From Acidobacteriota bacterium (GTDB taxonomy: Bacteria > Acidobacteriota > Terriglobia > Terriglobales > Acidobacteriaceae), in assembly GCA_021793595.1 (NCBI GenBank), contig JAJYSL010000063.1, positions 1 to 20,653 on the forward strand: 20,653 nt of DNA. The letters run 5' to 3'. The first letter of the stretch is position 1. Each line of letters starts with the position of its first letter. Under the pieces are notes generated by a model that saw nothing but the letters and a program-made list of their open reading frames with translations, had not been told where the DNA came from and ran no database searches. Made by a program: the position numbers and the translations under genes. This document shows positions 15,265-20,653 of this stretch, one piece after another.

Positions 15265-16314
15265 CTACTTGCCGACAACAATCACAGTGAAACTTCCCGG
15301 AATCATCGGTGGGCGCGAATGCGGTTGACCCTGTGCCGCCACGGGACGGGGTCCGAATCTCGCTGTCACTAGGTACACTTTGCGTCCGTCCGGGCTCAGC
15401 GTTAAGGTCCGTGCACCATTTTCTGTCGGAAGATTCTGCACAACTGTGAAATGCCGCGGCGAATCTTCGTGGATCACCGTCAGCGTTCCGCTTTCTCCAT
15501 TGGAACTGAGGGCATATCCATCATCCGCGGAAAAGCGGGCTGCATCCGGGCCATCTCCAATAGTTGGCGTCGCGATCACCTTCCCTGTCTTCGTCGACAC
15601 AATCGCCATCTTCTGGTTGTCGCACACGCTGAACAGAATGCCGTGGGCGCGATCGATCGCGAGTCCGGATGGGCTTTCGCCCGGCGCAATCGGCCACGCC
15701 GCCAGCAGCTTCCTCGATCGTGCGTCGAAGTGGACAATCTCGCTTTTATCCTCGATGTTGTCGTAGACGTTGCCCTTGCCATCTTCGACCGGGAATTCCG
15801 GCTTGCCCGGCAGTTCCAGCGTCGCCAGAACCTTGTCGTATTTTGTATCAATCACAGTTACGTTATTACTGCGACCGTTAAACGCCCACACTGTGCGCGT
15901 GACCGGTTCATACAAAATTCCGTCAGGATTCGTCCCGGCTGGAATAGTGCGGATCACCTTATACGTCTTACGATCGAATACCACAACCTGGTTGCCGCCG
16001 CCGTCGCTGATGTATCCATTTCCGCCTGTGGCGAATACCACGCCATGCGTGTGATGGAGACCGGTGATGTCTCCCACCTGCTTGCCATTCCCCCGGTTGA
16101 TTACCTGCACATGATCGCCCCGGGTAATGTAGAGCAGATTTGTTTGCGGATCCACGGCAATATAATCCCATCCTCCTTCGCCGCCAATTTGCCACGTCCG
16201 CTCAACGTGAAATGGACCCTCAGATGCGAAAGCCATGGTTGTGGCCGTCGTAGTCGCCAACATTGCGCCTGCAGCCAGCAGCAGGCTTCGGCAAAACGAT
16301 CCGCGTAGTTTCAT
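15265..16314 (-). CDS. Secreted YncE-like beta-propeller protein
   Basis: The start at 16314 is chosen over the in-frame 16362 because AAAGGAGAGC (16330-16321) lies just upstream and gives a standard signal peptide (MKLRGSFCRS, hydrophobic core, AFA-SEG). The 349-residue mature region is a string of blade motifs: NLLYITRGDHVQVINRGNGK, NQVVVFDRKTYKVIRTI, NNVTVIDTKYDKVLATLEL, KMAIVSTKTGKVIATPTI and DGRKVYLVTARFGP. These are YVTN/YncE-type repeats of six or seven blades. Proteins of this type are periplasmic and their ligands are mostly unknown. It follows the histidine kinase gene by 59 bp on the same strand and is probably the last gene of the efflux/two-component operon. The residues before the C-terminus are Pro/Gln-rich (AAQGQPHSRPPMIP) and may form a loop in the final blade. 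Confidence 0.88.
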   Translation of the reverse strand: MKLRGSFCRSLLLAAGAMLATTTATTMAFASEGPFHVERTWQIGGEGGWDYIAVDPQTNLLYITRGDHVQVINRGNGKQVGDITGLHHTHGVVFATGGNGYISDGGGNQVVVFDRKTYKVIRTIPAGTNPDGILYEPVTRTVWAFNGRSNNVTVIDTKYDKVLATLELPGKPEFPVEDGKGNVYDNIEDKSEIVHFDARSRKLLAAWPIAPGESPSGLAIDRAHGILFSVCDNQKMAIVSTKTGKVIATPTIGDGPDAARFSADDGYALSSNGESGTLTVIHEDSPRHFTVVQNLPTENGARTLTLSPDGRKVYLVTARFGPRPVAAQGQPHSRPPMIPGSFTVIVVGK

Positions 16315-16320
16315 TTTTTT

Positions 16321-16330
16321 GCTCTCCTTT
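16321..16330 (-). promoter_or_regulatory. Shine-Dalgarno site for the beta-propeller gene
   Basis: AAAGGAGAGC on the minus strand lies 6-10 nt before the ATG at 16314. It decides the start against the longer frame beginning at 16362. Confidence 0.75.
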
Positions 16331-16373
16331 TTGGTCGCCGAGAATACCTGGCGACACGTCAATAATGCGGCGT

Positions 16374-17819
16374 CTAGCGATTACTGAGAACCTCCTGAAG
16401 AGGCCCGACACGTTTGACTTCGTCCGACGCCGGAAGGGTCACCTCGGCAACGGTTCCGCGACCCACCTCACTATTAATTTTGATCTGGCCTCCGGCAGCT
16501 TCGGCGAGCGCTTTGCAAATCGCGAGCCCGAGTCCAGCTCCGCCTGTATTTCTCGAGCGCGATGGATCGCCGCGATAAAAGCGATCGAAGATGTGAGGCA
16601 AGTCTTCCGCGGAAATGCCTTCGCCATTGTCCTCGACCCGAAAGCTCGTTATAGCGCCCGACGATTGAACTTGTAGCAGCACAGTCCCTCCCCGCGGCGT
16701 ATGCTGCAGCGCATTCACCATAAGGTTCGTCACCAGCGTCGCACAGTCGTCGAAAGCAATGTGCGCAACCGCACCCTGATGCAGTTCGACGACCAGACTA
16801 ACTCCGCGTACAGCAGCCAGCGGCTCCATTTGATCCGCCACTTCGCGTACACATTCGCTCAGGTCGGTCTTCGCTGCAGAAACCTGATCTTCGCGCACCT
16901 GCTGCGCCCGCGCCAGAATCAATAGCTTCTGCACTAGGTCTTCAAGCCGCGCGCAGTCCGACAAACACATCTCAAGTCCGCGTTCGTATTCCGCCACAGT
17001 TCGCTTGCGAGATGTCAGCAGTTGCAATGACGATTTAATGATCGTGACCGCCGTCTTCAACTCATGCGCCGCATCATGCACAAATACCTGCTGCTGGACG
17101 AACGCTAGCTCCAATCGGCTCATCGCCGACTCCAGTGCGTGGGCCAGCACGGCCAGTTCTTGCACCTCGAATGCATTCGGCGGTGCGCGAAACCGCAGCG
17201 AGTTCGAAGAGATACCCGCAGCAGCCCTCGCCAATTCCTGCAGTGGGGCCATCCCTCGCCGCAGCAGAATCAGTAGTGTTCCTGCGGTAAACAGCAAGAT
17301 CAGAAAATTTGAAATCGCCAGAAATTTTGCAGCATGGTTCATCGCCGCCCAGAAGGGTTTTAGAGACGACGCATAAAAAATCACCACTGGACGAGCAATT
17401 CCCGGGCTGTTGTCTCCCACATCGATTTGCCGCACCCCGTGCAGCGCAAATCCGCGATAGCGGCTTCCACTCAAGCTGAAATTATGCGCTTTCCCTCGCT
17501 CCCCAACCTTCCGCTCAACCTCCGCGTTCCAGTTAGGCGAACTGCCGACTATGCGCCCAGACTCGTCGCGCACTTCATACAGGTCACCCTGCGGCAGATC
17601 GAGCGCCTTCGGATTCAGCATCACATTGTCGTTGGCATCTTCGGCATCCTGCACTGCGCCCAACAAGGAATCAGCACGCCCTCGCAGCATCAAATCGAAG
17701 GAGTGCAGGTTCTGCTGCCGTTCATACAGCAACGCCAGGCCTGTCGCCGCCGCAGCCAGCAACAGCTCCACCAGCAGCACAGTCACAACCAAACGTCGCG
17801 TCAACGAGTATGGCTTCAT
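16374..17819 (-). CDS. Sensor histidine kinase with HAMP and HisKA domains
   Basis: This 481-residue inner-membrane kinase has TM1 at about 9-31, a periplasmic sensor region at 32-165, TM2 at about 166-187 and HAMP at 188-240. HisKA follows with phosphoacceptor H252 (FVHDAAHELKTAV), then the HATPase domain with the N box (NLMVNALQHT, N369), G1 (VEDNGEGI, D397), F box (IFDRFYRGD) and G2 (GGAGLGLAI). All catalytic boxes are intact. The usual proline after the H box (HELRTP) is alanine here (HELKTA). The start codon overlaps the response regulator stop (ATGA), so the pair is translationally coupled. The periplasmic region holds no recognisable Cys/His metal motif. It likely senses an envelope or chemical signal linked to the upstream RND pump. 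Confidence 0.95.
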   Translation of the reverse strand: MKPYSLTRRLVVTVLLVELLLAAAATGLALLYERQQNLHSFDLMLRGRADSLLGAVQDAEDANDNVMLNPKALDLPQGDLYEVRDESGRIVGSSPNWNAEVERKVGERGKAHNFSLSGSRYRGFALHGVRQIDVGDNSPGIARPVVIFYASSLKPFWAAMNHAAKFLAISNFLILLFTAGTLLILLRRGMAPLQELARAAAGISSNSLRFRAPPNAFEVQELAVLAHALESAMSRLELAFVQQQVFVHDAAHELKTAVTIIKSSLQLLTSRKRTVAEYERGLEMCLSDCARLEDLVQKLLILARAQQVREDQVSAAKTDLSECVREVADQMEPLAAVRGVSLVVELHQGAVAHIAFDDCATLVTNLMVNALQHTPRGGTVLLQVQSSGAITSFRVEDNGEGISAEDLPHIFDRFYRGDPSRSRNTGGAGLGLAICKALAEAAGGQIKINSEVGRGTVAEVTLPASDEVKRVGPLQEVLSNR

Positions 17820-18508
17820 GGCTGCGTCTCCCGAAGCGCCGCAGTCAGCCGATAGCCGCGCCCGCGCAGCGTTTCAATCCATCGTTGTTCTCCGCCGCGG
17901 TTCAGTTTGCGGCGCAGATTCGAGATGTGCGCCTCAATCACATTGGAGTGGCGTTCCCAATTGAAGTCGTACAAATGCTCCAACAGCGATTCTTTGGAAA
18001 CAATTGCACTGGGCCGATGGCTCAGGAATTCGACAATCCGATACTCCGTCGGCGACAGTTCCACTTCCACGCCTCCACACCGCACCGAGAGTTCTACTGT
18101 GTCCACTTCCAGATCTCCCACTCGAATCAAGGGATGGCTCACGCCTTTGCCGCGACGAATCAGCGCCTTCACTCGCGCCATCAATTCACCCAGGTCGAAC
18201 GGTTTCCCCACATAATCGTCCGCGCCGGCATTCAACAACTCCACGATGGATGCCTTTGACGTGATCGCGGTCAGCACCAGCACCGGCGCCTTCTGACCTT
18301 TCTTCCGTAAACGCTGCAGTACATCGGGACCACTGACCTTCGGCAGCATCAGATCCAGAACGATCAGGTCATACTCGCCCATCTCCGCCAGGTATGCACC
18401 GGTTTCTCCGTCAGCGGCAATGTCCACGGCGTAGCCCGGCCCTTCTCGCAGCGCCGCCGCGATATTCTCTGCCAACCGCTCTTCGTCCTCCACAATTAGC
18501 ACTCGCAT
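17816..18508 (-). CDS. OmpR/PhoB-family response regulator
   Basis: This transcription factor, partner of the overlapping kinase, has 230 residues from ATG 18508. The receiver domain starts directly with MRVLIVEDEERLAENI. The acidic pair E7/D8 and phosphoacceptor D52 (DLIVLDLMLPKVSGPD) are present, as are VLVLTAITS and the conserved Lys in VGKPFDLGEL. The C-terminal winged helix shows VELSPTEYRIVEFLSHRP, SNVIEAHISNLRRKLNRG and IETLRGRGYRL, the PhoB/OmpR DNA-recognition region. AAGGTG at about 18525-18520 can serve as ribosome binding site. The frame remains open upstream to 18658 but that part overlaps the permease end and has no receiver similarity. It lies 70 bp after the RND permease stop in the same direction. 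Confidence 0.95.
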   Translation of the reverse strand: MRVLIVEDEERLAENIAAALREGPGYAVDIAADGETGAYLAEMGEYDLIVLDLMLPKVSGPDVLQRLRKKGQKAPVLVLTAITSKASIVELLNAGADDYVGKPFDLGELMARVKALIRRGKGVSHPLIRVGDLEVDTVELSVRCGGVEVELSPTEYRIVEFLSHRPSAIVSKESLLEHLYDFNWERHSNVIEAHISNLRRKLNRGGEQRWIETLRGRGYRLTAALRETQP

Positions 18509-18578
18509 AGGCTCTACGTTCACCTTAGACCTTCTATTGCGGAAGCCCTTATCGTTTGCGCACGTCGTCGGTCGGTCG
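18509..18578 (-). other. Short gap between RND permease and response regulator
   Basis: These 70 bp contain a CGACC/CGACG tandem stretch just after the permease stop and the regulator's AAGGTG. I see no convincing promoter or terminator, which supports cotranscription of the permease with the regulatory pair. Confidence 0.4.
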
Positions 18579-20653
18579 TCAACTTTTTCCGGCCATGTAA
18601 TAGTGCACCGCTGGAGTGATGACCAGCGACAGCACCATGGAGATAAGAATGCCTCCAATCACAGCGATCGCCAGCGGCTGCAACATCTGCGAACCCGCGC
18701 CCAGCGCCAGTGCCAGCGGAAACATTCCCGCCACCGCTGCCACCGCTGTCATCATGATGGGACGCAACCGTCGGCGGCCAGCCTGGATCATGGCATCTTT
18801 CGGAGACATTCCCAGCGCGCGAAATTTCACGTCGGCATCAAGCAATAAAATTCCGTTCTTTGCAACAATGCCCACCACCATAATCAAGCCCATGAAAGAG
18901 GAAATGTTGAAGTCGATTCCCGTAACCATCAATGCAAGAAACACGCCCGACGTCGACAGCACCGCGGACGCGAGAATGGATACCGGAGCAGAAAAGGATC
19001 GGAACTCAAACAGCAGCACCAGAAACACCAGTAGCAGTCCTGCGAAAAGCACCATCAGCAAATCGCGAAAGGACTGCTGCTGTGTGGCGTACGTTCCGCC
19101 ATATTCCACTCGAATCTGCGGCGGCAGATTCACCGACGCCACCGCATTTTTTACTCCGACAATGGCCTCTCCCAAACTTGTTCCCTGCAGCCGCGCGGAA
19201 ACTTCCACCAGGCGCTGCAGATTCTCCCGAAGAATCTCCGTCTGCCCGGGAAGATTTTGGATCGTCGCCAACGCGCCCAGTGTCGCCGTGGTTCCCGCGG
19301 AGCTGACCAGGATGGTGTTGTCCATCGCCTGAGACGAAGCGCGATTCTGCTCTGGAAAGCGAACACGGATGTTATAGGCCCGGTTATTCACTACCAGAGG
19401 CGTAGGCGCTGTTTGTCCCTGCAGCAAAGCGCGAGCATCCGTCGCCACCTCTTCCGGAGTGAATCCGCTGGTCGAGGTCACCGACGGTTGAACGTGGTAC
19501 ACCGTCTCCGGACTGCTGATGGTGTTGTCGATTCCATTCAAAACTCCCACCACTCCCGGAACGCCCGAGATTTTATCGGCGACGATTGGCGCCCAATGAC
19601 GCAGCAGATTCGGATCTTCGCTGAATAGCTTGATATCAACTGGCTGCGGCGCATTCGTCAGATCGCCGATCATGTCCTCCAACGTCTGATGCAAATCAAT
19701 ATCCAGCGCCGGTTCCGCTCGAGTGACCTTATCCTGCACCTCCTCCATAACCGCGTAAATGTCGCGGCTGCGATGACTCGTCAGGTTCACCGAAATATCT
19801 CCGGTGTTGGCTTCTGTCACCGCTGCCAGCCCCAGTTGCAGTCCGGTACGCCGCGAAGTTGCCTTCACCTCTGGGATGGAGCGAATAATCTGGACGACGT
19901 GGCCGACCACACGATCTGTCTCCGCCAAAGAGCTTCCGGGCGGCATGATGTAGTCCACCGTAAAATCGCCCTCGTCCATTTTTGGCAGCAGATTCGAGCC
20001 CAGTGAAGCATAAGAGAAGTAGGAAATAACAATCAGCACAACCGCGAAAGCAGCCAGCCACAACGGTCGCGCCAGAACAATGGTCAGCAGTCGCTCATAG
20101 CCGCCAATAATGCGCTTCATGAAGCCGCTGATGCTGGCCTCTTCAGCTTCCATCATCCGGCGAGTTTCCTCCTCGTGTGACGCGAAGGCGCCGACGCGAT
20201 CCGACGCTGGCACCGTATCCTTGCGCCGAACAAAAAATTGACTCAGTGTCGGTGTCCATGTCAGCGCCAGAAACAGCGACGAGATCAGGGCCGAGCCCAT
20301 CGTAATCGCCAATGCGCGGAAGAAAGCTCCTGTGACGCCAGTGATAAGAATCAGCGGCAGAAAAATGACCACCGGAGTCAGCGTCGAGCCCACCAGCGGC
20401 ACCTTCAGCTCGCTCAGCGCGCTTTGAACTGCCTGCATTCTTCCCTGACCCGCATCGCGGTGCAGGACGACGTTCTCTACAACCACAATAGCGTCGTCGA
20501 TCACCAGCCCCACAGCCGCGGCCAGCCCACCCAGCGTCATCAGGTTGAAGGTCTGCCCCAGCAGCTTCAGCACGACGAATGTCAGTGCGATTGTCACTGG
20601 AATGACCAACCCCGCCACCAGCGAGCTTCCCCAGTCCCTCAGAAAAACTATCA
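18579..20653 (-). CDS. RND multidrug efflux permease, AcrB-like, 5' end beyond the window
   Basis: The open frame continues without a start to the window edge (IVFLRDWGSSLVAGLVIP at the visible N-terminus), so about 690 of ~1030 residues are present. The GTG at 20618 is an internal valine. Visible parts: TM3-TM6 with the proton-relay motif GLVIDDAIVVVEN in TM4 (Asp pair encoded at 20493-20498), a cytoplasmic linker, TM7, the second porter domain beginning LGSNLLPKMDEGDF, and TM8-12 with VVGIVAKNGILLLDA carrying the TM10 lysine (codon 18858-18860). Both halves of the relay are present, so it is an active AcrB/HAE-type pump. The linker KDTVPASDRVGAFASHEEETRRMMEA is longer and more charged than in AcrB. 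The protein ends YYMAGKS. An adaptor gene is expected upstream, outside the window. It appears cotranscribed with the two-component genes downstream. Confidence 0.95.
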   Translation of the reverse strand, partial: IVFLRDWGSSLVAGLVIPVTIALTFVVLKLLGQTFNLMTLGGLAAAVGLVIDDAIVVVENVVLHRDAGQGRMQAVQSALSELKVPLVGSTLTPVVIFLPLILITGVTGAFFRALAITMGSALISSLFLALTWTPTLSQFFVRRKDTVPASDRVGAFASHEEETRRMMEAEEASISGFMKRIIGGYERLLTIVLARPLWLAAFAVVLIVISYFSYASLGSNLLPKMDEGDFTVDYIMPPGSSLAETDRVVGHVVQIIRSIPEVKATSRRTGLQLGLAAVTEANTGDISVNLTSHRSRDIYAVMEEVQDKVTRAEPALDIDLHQTLEDMIGDLTNAPQPVDIKLFSEDPNLLRHWAPIVADKISGVPGVVGVLNGIDNTISSPETVYHVQPSVTSTSGFTPEEVATDARALLQGQTAPTPLVVNNRAYNIRVRFPEQNRASSQAMDNTILVSSAGTTATLGALATIQNLPGQTEILRENLQRLVEVSARLQGTSLGEAIVGVKNAVASVNLPPQIRVEYGGTYATQQQSFRDLLMVLFAGLLLVFLVLLFEFRSFSAPVSILASAVLSTSGVFLALMVTGIDFNISSFMGLIMVVGIVAKNGILLLDADVKFRALGMSPKDAMIQAGRRRLRPIMMTAVAAVAGMFPLALALGAGSQMLQPLAIAVIGGILISMVLSLVITPAVHYYMAGKS

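Noticed and set aside
15134..15328. Possible 64-residue plus-strand gene in the convergent gap
   Set aside because: No ribosome binding site and no motif, and it runs into the opposite-strand propeller gene.
15451..16308. 285-codon plus-strand open frame over the beta-propeller gene
   Set aside because: The minus-strand frame has a signal peptide, a strong ribosome binding site and repeated blade motifs. The plus frame has none.
16315..16373. TTGACG-like -35 before the beta-propeller gene on the minus strand
   Set aside because: The nearest -10-like hexamer (TATTCT) is only 10 bp away, so the pair is not a workable promoter.

Overview
The window looks like a chromosomal stretch of a GC-rich, diderm soil-type bacterium, most likely an Acidobacteriota (Terriglobia-like). 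This is an inference. It rests on the compact pyrR-pyrB-pyrC cluster, the ~1100-residue TonB-dependent receptor with an N-terminal carboxypeptidase-regulatory-like domain, the DUF5666-type secreted protein and the gene style as a whole. No rRNA or other taxonomic marker is present. No tRNA, rRNA or CRISPR array was recognised.

Left part (1-8548). A secreted histidine-phosphatase gene runs off the left edge on the minus strand and starts with TTG. It is divergent from a secreted protein made of three DUF5666-like beta modules. Next comes the pyrimidine cluster pyrR, pyrB, pyrC, tightly packed (7-nt gap, then an ATGA overlap). After an AT-rich intergenic region with a perfect extended -10 box inside a tandem 14-nt repeat comes a large Oar-like TonB-dependent receptor, which ends at a plausible intrinsic terminator.

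Middle (8549-9169). This is insertion-sequence debris: a minus-strand C-terminal remnant of an IS4-type transposase meets, back to back, an internally deleted plus-strand fragment of an IS1380-type transposase. The small membrane-protein gene that heads the next efflux operon begins directly after it.

Right part (9170-20653). Two tripartite-efflux loci converge. On the plus strand are a small Cys/His-containing membrane protein, a periplasmic adaptor, an RND permease with unusual proton-relay and porter-loop residues, and an outer-membrane lipoprotein of the TolC/CusC class. On the minus strand, entering from beyond the right edge, are an AcrB-like RND permease (5' end missing), an OmpR-type response regulator, a sensor histidine kinase overlapping it by 4 nt, and a secreted YncE-like beta-propeller protein. 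The minus-strand set reads as one operon in which a two-component system may control its own efflux pump. The propeller is an unexpected fourth member.

I see no clearly new defence or mobile system. The most unusual points are the atypical plus-strand RND pump with its small companion protein, the efflux/two-component/beta-propeller operon, the tandem-repeat promoter of the TonB receptor, the N-terminally extended aspartate carbamoyltransferase and the two-IS junction.
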